The notes beneath the pieces were generated by a model, which did not search any database, had not been told where the DNA came from, and was given only the letters and a program-made list of their open reading frames with translations. The position numbers and the translations under genes are program-made. From positions 1 to 63,155 of the forward strand of contig JAHJQK010000104.1 in assembly GCA_018819135.1 (NCBI GenBank): a DNA stretch of 63,155 nucleotides, in the 5' to 3' direction. Within the stretch, counting starts at the first letter, position 1. Every line of letters begins with the position of its first letter. This document shows positions 25,949 to 34,010 of this stretch, one piece after another. The stretch comes from Pseudomonadota bacterium (GTDB lineage Bacteria > Desulfobacterota > SM23-61).

Positions 25949-26430
25949 TATCATACCAGTGGCTCTCGACAAACCGGATGCTTGCGTTCAGGTCTCCAAG
26001 TTGCAGAGAGACTTCGGGGTCGTCTGAATTCACCAGCTCGCTCTTCAGGGCCTCCATGGCATCTTTGTCCTATTTCACAAATTCTTTGAACATAGCCGCG
26101 CACAGCGGACACAGGGCCAGGAATTGCGCCTCGTGCTCCTTGGTGAAATGATCTCTGGAAAGCGCCTCCACGAGCTTGCCTATCACATTTTTTCTCATTC
26201 CAAGCTGATCAGCCAGATTCTTATCACGGGTGAATAATTCGGGTAAATCATCAAGAGGGAGGTCACTCGCCTTGGAAAACTTTCCGTCTGGTCCCGGCAA
26301 CCAAGCTGAACCTATCAGTAAGCCGCCAAAATCAGATACCTTGTTTTCCTTTTCGACTTCTCCACAACGCCTTGAATGCACGTTGAGTACTTCACAGCAA
26401 TGTTTGTCCATATGAACAAGCTTTTCTTTG
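25911..26430 (-). pseudogene. C-terminal fragment of a sacsin-like ATPase-domain protein
   Basis: Read from right to left, VEKENKVSDFGGLLIGSAWL and GKFSKASDLPLDDLPELFTR, then LADQLGMRKN, match the 'WLP..dG.F.kPsdl.l.dLP..F' stretch common in very large HSP90-like/sacsin-type proteins found in defence islands. An in-frame TAG at 26070-26072 is followed by homologous-looking DKDAMEALKSELVNSDDPEV up to the TGA at 25911-25913. The upstream thousand or more residues are missing. The piece is fused to a HepT fragment on its 5' side. Confidence 0.6.
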
Positions 26431-26458
26431 CCGTTGGATGGGCCACGGCATACTCGCG

Positions 26459-26533
26459 GAAGCGCGAGCTGACTCTGCGCGCCGCCCCGAGCATGTCCCA
26501 TAGGTGGGCCGGATCGCGCTCTTCAGGCCGCAT
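26459..26533 (-). pseudogene. hepT: HepT-like HEPN toxin, N-terminal fragment
   Basis: ATG 26533 overlaps the TGA of the mntA gene. The first 25 residues (RPEERDPAHLWDMLGAARRV) match the start of DUF86/HepT toxins. The frame then runs into unrelated sequence and stops at 26315. About 85 residues, including the RNase motif, are missing, so the toxin is dead while its antitoxin remains. Confidence 0.7.
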
Positions 26534-26825
26534 AGATCACCTCGCAGTTGCTCAAGATGTGGTGCCGACGGAAAGGATTCCTTATTGCTCTCTTCTCCAC
26601 TAGGTCCACGTCCCGCCCGAAGATCTGTTTCAGCTCCTCCTCGGCCTTCATGTGGTCGAAGAGATCCCACTCCGCATCATCTTGAAATACCACCAGCACA
26701 TCCACGTCGCTGTCGGGCCGGAAGTCATCCCCGAGCGCCGAGCCGAAGATGGCCAGTTCCTTGACCTGCCATCTCCGGCAGAACTCCACCACCGTCTCCT
26801 GCGGTATCTGCAACTTTACGCTCAT
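26523..26825 (-). CDS. mntA: MntA-like minimal nucleotidyltransferase antitoxin
   Basis: A 100-residue protein from ATG 26825. KELAIFGSALGDDFRPDSDV, followed by DVLVVF, carries the GSx10DxD motif of MNT-fold nucleotidyltransferases, and DLFDHMKAEEELKQIFGRDVDLV follows as in MntA. In MntA-HepT pairs this enzyme adenylylates and silences the HEPN toxin. The partner here is truncated. A longer frame to 26954 exists, but its N-terminal part is not conserved-looking and lies in a junction between gene fragments. Confidence 0.85.
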   Translation of the reverse strand: MSVKLQIPQETVVEFCRRWQVKELAIFGSALGDDFRPDSDVDVLVVFQDDAEWDLFDHMKAEEELKQIFGRDVDLVEKRAIRNPFRRHHILSNCEVIYAA

Positions 26826-26950
26826 GACTGCACCTTCGCAAACATCCGGGCCTTGAACAGCGGCTCCAGGGCCTTGGCTCATTTTGTAAAATACACCATT
26901 TTCAAACTCTTTGGAAGTACGGACTTCGGAAGAAGAATTTGAGGATTGAT

Positions 26951-27238
26951 TCATTTCGTGAACTGCAATATATGTAGGCCGTTCCCATTGCGGTCGGTGA
27001 TGTAGATGAGCCCCCGATAGTCGAAGTCCGCATCATTGGTTTGAATCACCCTCGGCCCTCGCGATTTTCCCGTGCCGGTTGGATCAGGAATATAAAACCC
27101 AACCTCCCGGGGATGGTAAGGATCGGAGATATCCACCACGCGGAGCCCGGCATTAAAGTAGGCGATATAAAGCAGGGAACCGCCGAGGATCTGGCCATCC
27201 TTGGGCTCGGCGGGTGAGGTTGGGCCGGTTCTCTTACC
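26951..27238 (-). pseudogene. C-terminal fragment of an LVIVD-repeat (beta-propeller) protein
   Basis: The frame encodes LLYIAYFNAGLRVVDISDPY and HPREVGFYIPDP, then YRGLIYITDRNGNGLHILQF before the stop. This is the last blade region of LVIVD-repeat proteins, which are normally secreted and more than 350 residues. There is no start codon with a ribosome-binding site at the right end, where it abuts the FAH-family gene. It is a remnant. Confidence 0.65.
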
Positions 27239-27251
27239 CCCTTGAATCCTT

Positions 27252-28010
27252 TCAGAGAGCTTTTATGGGATTGCGCAGGTTGCCGATGCCTTCGATGGAC
27301 ACTTCGACCACATCCCCTGGCTGCATCGGGCCGATTCCGCTGGGGGTCCCCGTGCTGATGATGTCGCCGGGAAAAAGGGTCATGCATTGGGAGATGTAGT
27401 GGACTAAAAAAGGAACGGAGAAGACCGTATTTGCGGTTTGGCCGTCCTGCATCAGTTTCCCGTTCAGATAAGTGCGAACCGTGAGCCGCGATGGATCGAG
27501 GTCGGTGGCAATACACGGCCCCAAAGGACCAAAGGTGTCAAATCCTTTGGCTCGGGTCAGCTGACCCTGAACCCGGGTCAAGAGCCGTTCGGTAACGTCG
27601 TTAAAGCAGGTGTACCCCAGAACATGGTCCAGTGCTTCCTCCTGGGTGATATCCTTCACCCGGTTCTTGATGACCACGGCCAGCTCCCCCTCATAGTCCA
27701 CCCGCTGGGCAACCCGGGGGAAGAGGATTGGATCTTCTGGGCCGATGATCGCGGTGAGCGGCTTGATAAAATGGCTGGGAAATTGGGGAAGCTCTTCCTT
27801 GATTTCCGCAGCATGGTCGCGAAAATTCAGGCCGACGCATATAATCTTCGAAGGTTCAGCCGGGGGTAAAAGGCGAACTTCGGAAAATTTATGCTTGCTG
27901 GCTGAGATTGTAAAATCTCCGTAAATGGAACCGGAAATCTCCCGGATAATATTCTCCTCCCAGATTCCGTAAGCAATACTATCTCTTCTTTGAAAGCGGA
28001 CAATCTTCAT
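27252..28010 (-). CDS. Fumarylacetoacetate hydrolase (FAH) family protein
   Basis: A 252-residue protein starting MKIVRFQRRDSIAYGIWEEN at ATG 28010, with AGGAGG 6 nt upstream. KIICVGLNFRDHAAEIKEEL, the metal ligands in VDYEGELAVVIKNR, GYTCFNDVTERLLT, AKGFDTFGPLGPCIAT and ISTGTPSGIGPMQPGD are the standard FAH features. Members cleave or decarboxylate or hydrate acylpyruvates and related 2-keto acids in aromatic catabolism. The neighbouring divergent transporter may import its substrate or precursor. Confidence 0.93.
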   Translation of the reverse strand: MKIVRFQRRDSIAYGIWEENIIREISGSIYGDFTISASKHKFSEVRLLPPAEPSKIICVGLNFRDHAAEIKEELPQFPSHFIKPLTAIIGPEDPILFPRVAQRVDYEGELAVVIKNRVKDITQEEALDHVLGYTCFNDVTERLLTRVQGQLTRAKGFDTFGPLGPCIATDLDPSRLTVRTYLNGKLMQDGQTANTVFSVPFLVHYISQCMTLFPGDIISTGTPSGIGPMQPGDVVEVSIEGIGNLRNPIKAL

Positions 28011-28201
28011 TTTTCCTCCTCCAAACCAGAATAAATTGAAAAAAGTCGCCTTCATCTTATTAGAAATTTTATTAGGAGGAAATATAAAAATTTACAAGTA
28101 ATCTGGGTTGGCAATAATTGTTGCTAAGCGGCAGAGGAGATGTTAAGATTTCTTAAGAAATGGTCCGGGGAGGCCAAAAAAAGAGTTATGTATAGGCCCA
28201 A

Positions 28202-28230
28202 GGCCACCCAAACTCGGGGTGGCCTTTTTT
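28202..28230 (+). terminator. Intrinsic terminator in the leader of the SSS symporter
   Basis: GGCCACCC (28202-28209) pairs with GGGTGGCC (28217-28224) and is followed by six T (28225-28230). It ends only 15 bp before the ATG at 28245, inside the 5' leader and just before the ribosome-binding site. This placement suggests transcription attenuation. Confidence 0.75.
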
Positions 28231-28244
28231 ATTGGGAGGAAAAG

Positions 28245-29909
28245 ATGGTAGGAAAATCAGCTGCAATTCTTGGCTATTTTTTGCTTATTCTCTTTGTCGG
28301 GCTTTATAGCCGCAGATATGCCAAAAGTACCCCGGAAGATTTCTTTCTTGGCGGCCGAAATCTGGGGCCTTTCCTCCTCTTCTTTACCATGGCCGCCACC
28401 AACTTTTCTGCTTTCACCATTTTCGGGTTTTCGGGTGCGGGTTACCGTTCGGGATATGCTTTCTATCCCATTATGGCTTTCGGCACTGGGTTCATGGCCA
28501 TCTCCTTCAGTTTTATCGGCAAACGGGTCTACGACCTGGGAAAGGAAAAGGGATATATCACCCCCTCGGAATTGATCGGGAAACATTATCAGAGCCGGCC
28601 TTTACAGCTCCTGGTCTTTGCGGTCATGGTGATATTTACCTTACCTTACATTGCCATTCAGCCGATTTCGGCGGGATACACCCTGGAATCCCTTTTGGGC
28701 ATCCCCTATTTTGTGGGAGGCGTGTTGGTCATGTCCATCATCGTGCTTTATGTGTTCCTGGGAGGATTTCGGGGAGTGGTCTGGACGGACGTGGTCCAGG
28801 GAGGAATGATGATTGTTCTGATGTCCCTTGCGCTCTTCCTTTTGGCTAAGCCGCACGGAGGGATCATTCAGGCCAATCTCGCCGTTTTTCAAAAATTTCC
28901 GGAACTCTATTCTCGACCGGGAACAGGCAACGCCTTTCCTGTGTCCATCTGGTTCAGTTACATGTTGCTGTGGCTGCTTTGCGACCCTTTGTTCCCTCAG
29001 CTCTTCCAGCGTTTTTTCACTGCCAGAAACCGTCGTTCCCTGGATATCACCATGCTCGCCTATCCGGCCATTTGCGGAATTTTATTTATTCTTCCGGTGG
29101 CCATAGGAGTTATCGGCAGGCTCTCCCTTCCAGGGCTTTCCGGAAAAGAGGCGGACAGGATTCTTCCGCTTCTTCTGGCCCAACAAGCGGATCACTGGCT
29201 GGGCGCATTGATCCTGACGGCTGGCCTGGCCGCCCTCATGTCCACCCTGGATTCGCAATTGCTAACCTTAAGCTCCATGTTCACCCGCGACGTCTTTTCC
29301 AGCTCCAAAAATGAGAAAAAACAGGCCTGGATGGGAAAACTCTTTATTCTCGTTTTGGCAGCGGCTGGCTTAATCATAGCCTACCGCCCGCCCAGCACCC
29401 TTTTGAAAATTGCCACGGAGACCTTCACCGGCCTGGCGGTTCTTTTTCCGGCCGTACTTGGAGGGCTCTATTGGCGATCCGCCACGGCTCTGGGGGCGAT
29501 TCTGTCCATCTTGGCCGGAGAAACCTTAGTTGTTGGCTACATGCTGGATTGGCTTCCCACTTTTGGCTTTTTACCCGTTATCCCCGTCCTCGGAGTGACC
29601 ACCGTCGTTTTCCTCCTCACCTCTTTTCTCCAATCCAAACTCTCCCTGAAGGAGCTTTTGACCTCAGGGAATGTTTTCAAGAATAAAAAGATCCAACGCA
29701 ACGCATTCGTTTCTTTTGGGGTATTCAGCGCCCTATTCCTTTTGGGAATTGACTTTTGGGCCTGGGGTTCCTCCGCCCCCTTGATTTTAGGGTTTCCCTG
29801 GTGGATCTGGTATTTTGTGGGATTAAACCTCCTCCTCATGGTAGCCATGGCCTGCTTTTTAACCGAAAAAAAAACAATGCGTAGTGCCTCTAACGCTTCT
29901 TTACATTGA
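28245..29909 (+). CDS. Sodium:solute symporter family transporter
   Basis: A 554-residue protein from ATG 28245 (GGAGGAAAAG upstream) with about 13-14 membrane spans. It begins with SAAILGYFLLILFVGLYSRR and has the family signature DFFLGGRNLGPFLLFFTMAATNFSAFT, then LGGFRGVVWTDVVQGGMM and GLAALMSTLDSQLLTLSSMF. SSS proteins couple uptake of sugars, organic acids or amino acids to sodium entry. The substrate cannot be told from the sequence; the FAH neighbour hints at an organic acid. Confidence 0.93.
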   Translation: MVGKSAAILGYFLLILFVGLYSRRYAKSTPEDFFLGGRNLGPFLLFFTMAATNFSAFTIFGFSGAGYRSGYAFYPIMAFGTGFMAISFSFIGKRVYDLGKEKGYITPSELIGKHYQSRPLQLLVFAVMVIFTLPYIAIQPISAGYTLESLLGIPYFVGGVLVMSIIVLYVFLGGFRGVVWTDVVQGGMMIVLMSLALFLLAKPHGGIIQANLAVFQKFPELYSRPGTGNAFPVSIWFSYMLLWLLCDPLFPQLFQRFFTARNRRSLDITMLAYPAICGILFILPVAIGVIGRLSLPGLSGKEADRILPLLLAQQADHWLGALILTAGLAALMSTLDSQLLTLSSMFTRDVFSSSKNEKKQAWMGKLFILVLAAAGLIIAYRPPSTLLKIATETFTGLAVLFPAVLGGLYWRSATALGAILSILAGETLVVGYMLDWLPTFGFLPVIPVLGVTTVVFLLTSFLQSKLSLKELLTSGNVFKNKKIQRNAFVSFGVFSALFLLGIDFWAWGSSAPLILGFPWWIWYFVGLNLLLMVAMACFLTEKKTMRSASNASLH

Positions 29910-29919
29910 TATAGAAGCC

Positions 29920-29986
29920 GTCATTCCGAAAGCGAAAACGGAAATCCCGTTGAAAAGACTGGATTCCGGATCAAGTCCGGAATGAC
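29920..29986. repeat. Dispersed repeat family C (copy 1)
   Basis: GTCATTCCGAAAGCG... ends ...GATCAAGTCCGGAATGAC. A related copy is at 53915-53984. From here to 30351 there is no gene; the stretch holds this repeat and the promoter at 30146. Confidence 0.75.
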
Positions 29987-30145
29987 AAAAAGGGTAAGGC
30001 TATCTATGACGCACTGCACGCGTGCCGTGTCTCGAAAATTCGTTGACAAAGTCTGACGTGGCCCGAGGGGAGAAATGATGCGCGGCGACAAGGAAAAAAG
30101 GAGACCGTAGATTTTTATTGGGGGTGCTCCTATGAAAATTAAAGG

Positions 30146-30173
30146 TTGACTTTAATTTTGATTAGGGTATATA
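30146..30173 (+). promoter_or_regulatory. Sigma-70-type promoter for the lipoprotein/TAXI-TRAP genes
   Basis: TTGACT (30146-30151), a 16-bp spacer and TATATA (30168-30173), about 180 bp before the lipoprotein ATG, giving a long leader. Confidence 0.5.
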
Positions 30174-30351
30174 GGAAATATCTTTCCTTTTCTTAATAAA
30201 CCAAATCAGACTGATCTGACTCCTTTGCTGTACACAGCCCTGGCGATTCTGCAAGAATCCTTACCGGTGAAAGGGCTATTTTTAATCAGGCAAAGAGAAG
30301 GGAGGTGATCAAGAGTATATCCCTAATATTTCAAATGATCAGGAGGAGAAT

Positions 30352-30708
30352 ATGAAAAAAATCTTTGTTTTTATCCTGGGATTTCTTTTGGCCATAGGTT
30401 GTGCCACGGGCGGAGGCCTGCAAAAAACATCCGTCTCTTCCGCTAAGATCGAGAAGGTAGAATTCAAGCCTGATAAAGCAGGGAATTACTACGTTTACGT
30501 AACGGTTCGGAATGTTTCCGGGGAAGCGAAGCCTTTCTACATGATGATCCAGGCTGAGGATCAACCGTCCCAGTTGACGGCCTCAGGACCGAAAGGGGAA
30601 CCTAAACCCATTGCGGCTGGAGGAACTTACACTTTTCAACTCAACACTTTTTTGAAGGAAGAACCGAAGAACATTGCCATCGAGATCATGGATAAATTAC
30701 CTCGATGA
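30352..30708 (+). CDS. Small lipoprotein upstream of TAXI-TRAP
   Basis: A 118-residue protein with AGGAGGAG before the ATG. The signal FVFILGFLLAIGCATGGG has a lipobox with Cys17. The mature part looks like a small beta-sandwich (VEFKPDKAGNYYVYVTVRNV, GTYTFQLNTFLKEEPKNIAI), as in FxLYD/DUF3426-type domains. It is 54 bp upstream of a TRAP substrate-binding protein and may assist it, but the function is unknown. Confidence 0.8.
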   Translation: MKKIFVFILGFLLAIGCATGGGLQKTSVSSAKIEKVEFKPDKAGNYYVYVTVRNVSGEAKPFYMMIQAEDQPSQLTASGPKGEPKPIAAGGTYTFQLNTFLKEEPKNIAIEIMDKLPR

Positions 30709-30762
30709 GTTGTGAGGAAAGAACTTAGGTTAATCCATCCATCATTCAGAAAGGGGGCACAG

Positions 30763-31779
30763 ATGAAAAAATTTAAATCCATCTTTTTCATTTCCATTGT
30801 TTTCTTTATTGGCGGGGCTTGCTTATGGCCCGCAGGGCCGGCTTGGGCCAAGGCCAAAAAATACATTCTCATCGGGTCAACGCAAACGGCCTCCAGCCAT
30901 TATGCCTATGCCGTTGCCGCCACCAAAGTGATCAACAAATATGTTCCCGAAGTCAACGCCAGTGTAGTGGAAACAGGGGCTTCTGTAGATAACGTCAAGC
31001 GCATGCGGGCCGGGCAATTGGATATTGGTGGTATTGTCACCGACAAAGTCATGTACGAGGCCTGGAAGGGGATGGGGATGTGGAAGAACATGGCGACGCC
31101 CGACCTCAGGATGCTCTGGGCCTATACCCAGAGCATTGACTATTATATTGTCCGGGAGGACAGCGGGGTAAACAAACTGGAAGATCTGGAAGGGAAGAAG
31201 TTCAATCCCGGCATGCGCGGCTCCTCCACCGAGGCAACCACCAAGGAAATCTTTGGGATTTTGGGCATTAAGCCCGATTACCATGTGGGGGGAACAACCG
31301 ACGCCGTGGCCGCCATTAAGGATGGCCGCATTGCTGGTTACATCAAGACCGGCGTCGGCTTACAATTAGACGCTTCCACCCTCGACGTGATGACCTTAAC
31401 CAAGATCCGCCTGATCTCCATGACCCCTGAACAGGTGAAAAAGGTTAAGGCCGCCATTCCTTATCTTCCCTTTTTCATTGTTCCCCCGGGTGGAATCAAA
31501 GCCATGCCCAAGCAGCCGGAATATCATAGCTGGGGAATGGTGGTCTGTGGAGTGGCCATGAAGGCTTTTCCGGAAGACCTGATCTATAAAATGGTCAAGG
31601 CCATCCTGAAAGGAAGGGATATGATTGTGGCTGCTTTCCCGGCTCACGCTGAAATGAATGTGCCCAAAGACACTGTGGAAATAACCATGATCCCCCTCCA
31701 TGCTGGCGCCTACCGGGCTTACAAAGAACTTGGGGTCAAAATCCCCGAACGCGCCGTTCCCCCCGAAGCCAAAAAATAG
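30763..31779 (+). CDS. TAXI-family TRAP transporter solute-binding protein
   Basis: A 338-residue periplasmic protein; ATG 30763 is chosen because it begins the signal peptide (KKFKSIFFISIVFFIGGACL, cleavage near AWA) and has GAAAGGGGG upstream. The mature region has LIGSTQTASSHYAYAVAATK, NASVVETGASVDNVKRMRAG, MRGSSTEATTKEIF and the GRIAGYIKTG strand of the TAXI family. It captures a solute, typically an organic acid or amino acid, for the fused permease encoded downstream. A hairpin follows it. Confidence 0.93.
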   Translation: MKKFKSIFFISIVFFIGGACLWPAGPAWAKAKKYILIGSTQTASSHYAYAVAATKVINKYVPEVNASVVETGASVDNVKRMRAGQLDIGGIVTDKVMYEAWKGMGMWKNMATPDLRMLWAYTQSIDYYIVREDSGVNKLEDLEGKKFNPGMRGSSTEATTKEIFGILGIKPDYHVGGTTDAVAAIKDGRIAGYIKTGVGLQLDASTLDVMTLTKIRLISMTPEQVKKVKAAIPYLPFFIVPPGGIKAMPKQPEYHSWGMVVCGVAMKAFPEDLIYKMVKAILKGRDMIVAAFPAHAEMNVPKDTVEITMIPLHAGAYRAYKELGVKIPERAVPPEAKK

Positions 31780-31804
31780 ATAAGGTTTTTTCAGGGACGA
31801 TAGG

Positions 31805-31824
31805 GGGCGCGAGTAGCGCCCTTT
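31805..31824 (+). terminator. Intercistronic hairpin between TAXI binding protein and permease
   Basis: GGGCGC/GCGCCC stem with loop GAGTA and a short TTTAT tail, 26 bp after the binding-protein stop. It probably gives partial termination or mRNA protection, so that more binding protein than permease is made. Confidence 0.5.
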
Positions 31825-31889
31825 ATCCAACTCTTTGCGACCCACCTGATTTTTCTTGGGCAGTCTCTTAGTATACCACCGCGGCGGAG

Positions 31890-33875
31890 ATGGGAGAGAT
31901 GAAAAGAGAAAAGACGGAAGACAGAGAAATATCAGCTACAGCCCGACAGTACGGAGGGGTTTGGCGAATTCTGATCGGTTTGATAGCCGTAGGGTATGTT
32001 TTATTTCACCTTTATACCGGATATGCCGGGCCCTTCCCCAACCTGCAGCAACGGGCCGTACACGTAGGCTTCGCCCTGATCTTAACCTTTTTGATCCTGC
32101 CCCCTTTCGTCCGCAAGCAGGGGGGGCGGCGGGAATCTATTTTTTTGGCCGTGGACCTGGCCGCTGTGGCCATGACGATCTGGTGCTGTGTTTACATTAT
32201 CGTGAAATACGACTGGATCATGGATCACCCGGCGGAATCCACATCCTTCCAGCTAATTCTGGGAACCGTAGCCATTCTCCTGACCTTAGAAACTAGCCGC
32301 AGAAGCATCGGCCTCCTCTTCCCCATTTTAACCTTTTTATTCCTCCTTTATGCCTACCTTGGGCCCTACATCCCCGACATCCCCTTGATTGGCAATGCCC
32401 TTGCTTACTGGGGCCATCGGGGATTCAGTATCCCTTACATCATCCAAATCATGTTTTTGAGCGATCAGGGGCTGTGGGGTTTCGTCACCGGAATCTCGGC
32501 CACTATCGTGGCCATGTTCATCATTTTCGGGGCATTCATTCTTTTCACCGGGGGTGGCGAGACATTTATCGACTTGGCTGTATGGTCCACCGGCCGATTC
32601 TATGGAGGAGCAGCTAAGGTTGCTGTCGTGGCCAGCGGCTTTTTTGGGATGATCTCAGGGAGTGCCGTGGCCAATGTGGCCACGACGGGAACATTTACCA
32701 TCCCCATGATGAAACGCCTCAAATATGGAAGTGAATTTGCCGGAGCCGTGGAGGCTACGGCCTCTTCGGGGGGGCAGATTACTCCTCCCATCATGGGAGC
32801 CGGGGCTTTCATCATGGCCGAGATCCTGGAGGTTTCTTACCTTAAAGTGGCGCTTTGCGCCGCCATCCCGGCTTACCTTTACTACTTAGGCTGCTTCAGC
32901 GCCATTCATTTTGAAAGCGTCAAGCGCAACCTGGGCCGGGTTTCCCCAGCAGATATTAAGCCTTTGCGGGTAATCATGAAGCCTTCCCGTTCGGTGCCTT
33001 TGTTTGTGCCGATTTTTATCTTACTGGGCTTCCTGCTGCAGGGTTATACCCCAGAGACATCGGCCTTCTGGGCAATCATGGCCGCCGTTACCTTATTCCT
33101 CTTTTCCACATTCCGTACCACCGAGGTCAAAATGCGCTGGATCCGGCTCCTGAAGGGAATGGAGGATGCCGGTCGCTCCATGATCAAGGTTGTCCCCCTT
33201 TTGGTCTGTGCCAATATTATCATCTCTTTGATCAACCTAACCGGCATCGGGGTGAAGTTGTCTGAATTCATTCTCGCCGTTGCCGGCCAGAATGAATTTT
33301 TGGCTTTAATCCTGGCCGCGACGGTGACGTTGATCTTGGGAATGGGCGTGCCCACCACGGCGGCCTACCTGTTGGCCGCAGCGGTCATCGCGCCTTCCTT
33401 GAAAATGATGGGGTTTGAGGCCATCGCCGTCCATATGTTTATCTTTTACTATGCCATTCTCTCGGCGATTACCCCGCCAGTGTGCGCAGCAATTTACGTG
33501 GGAGCGGGAATCGCCGGGGCGAACTGGGTCAAAACGGCCTGGATCGCCATGCGGTTGGCGCTGGTTGAATACATGATCCCTTTTATCTTTATCTATAATA
33601 CCTCTCTTCTTTTCCTGGGCTCGGGGCAAACCATCCTTTTTTCCTTCATCACTGCCACCATCGGCGTATCCATGATCGGCTGTGCCACCATGGGTTACTT
33701 AGCAGGGCCGCTGAACATCTTCATGCGCCTGGCCATTCTGGTTGGATCTACCATGTGCATTACTCCAGGACTGAGGTCGGATCTGGCCGGCCTTGGCATT
33801 TTAGCCCTGGTGTATGCCTACCAAAGAATTCAGGCCCGCAAGCGCCGCGGCCATCCCGGCTCGGCCACCCTTTAA
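31890..33875 (+). CDS. TRAP transporter 4TM/12TM fusion permease
   Basis: A 661-residue membrane protein in which the small DctQ-like part (about 25-170) is fused to the large DctM-like part, the form that accompanies TAXI binding proteins. FFGMISGSAVANVATTGTFT, SSGGQITPPIMGAGAFIMAE, ILGMGVPTTAAYLLAAAVIA and SAITPPVCAAIYVGAGIAG are the DctM signatures. The start may be ATG 31890 or 31899. Transport is driven by sodium or proton gradients. Confidence 0.95.
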   Translation: MGEMKREKTEDREISATARQYGGVWRILIGLIAVGYVLFHLYTGYAGPFPNLQQRAVHVGFALILTFLILPPFVRKQGGRRESIFLAVDLAAVAMTIWCCVYIIVKYDWIMDHPAESTSFQLILGTVAILLTLETSRRSIGLLFPILTFLFLLYAYLGPYIPDIPLIGNALAYWGHRGFSIPYIIQIMFLSDQGLWGFVTGISATIVAMFIIFGAFILFTGGGETFIDLAVWSTGRFYGGAAKVAVVASGFFGMISGSAVANVATTGTFTIPMMKRLKYGSEFAGAVEATASSGGQITPPIMGAGAFIMAEILEVSYLKVALCAAIPAYLYYLGCFSAIHFESVKRNLGRVSPADIKPLRVIMKPSRSVPLFVPIFILLGFLLQGYTPETSAFWAIMAAVTLFLFSTFRTTEVKMRWIRLLKGMEDAGRSMIKVVPLLVCANIIISLINLTGIGVKLSEFILAVAGQNEFLALILAATVTLILGMGVPTTAAYLLAAAVIAPSLKMMGFEAIAVHMFIFYYAILSAITPPVCAAIYVGAGIAGANWVKTAWIAMRLALVEYMIPFIFIYNTSLLFLGSGQTILFSFITATIGVSMIGCATMGYLAGPLNIFMRLAILVGSTMCITPGLRSDLAGLGILALVYAYQRIQARKRRGHPGSATL

Positions 33876-33903
33876 AGAAGAACCGAAGACAAGATAAATT
33901 AAT

Positions 33904-34005
33904 CGGGACGCAGATTTTCGCAGATAAACACAGATAATTATTTTCTTTTTAGTTTATCCTGATAATCTGTGTACATCCGTGTCCAAAAAGGAATTTCCTA
34001 TACAA
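33904..34005. repeat. Dispersed repeat family A (copy 4)
   Basis: Almost the same as copy 5 (38519-38622) over about 100 bp, including AATTATTTTCTTTTT in the middle and CATCCGTGTCCAAAAAGGAA at the right end. Confidence 0.85.
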
Positions 34006-34010
34006 TGAAC

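Noticed and set aside
28109-28125. TGGCAATAATTGTTGC resembling a sigma-54 promoter before the SSS gene
   Set aside because: The distance between the GG and GC elements is one base too long and the -24 element is imperfect.
30051-30112. Eleven-codon frame starting ATGATGCGC with GAGGGGAG upstream
   Set aside because: It is too short and without conserved features, and it lies before the predicted promoter of the following genes.
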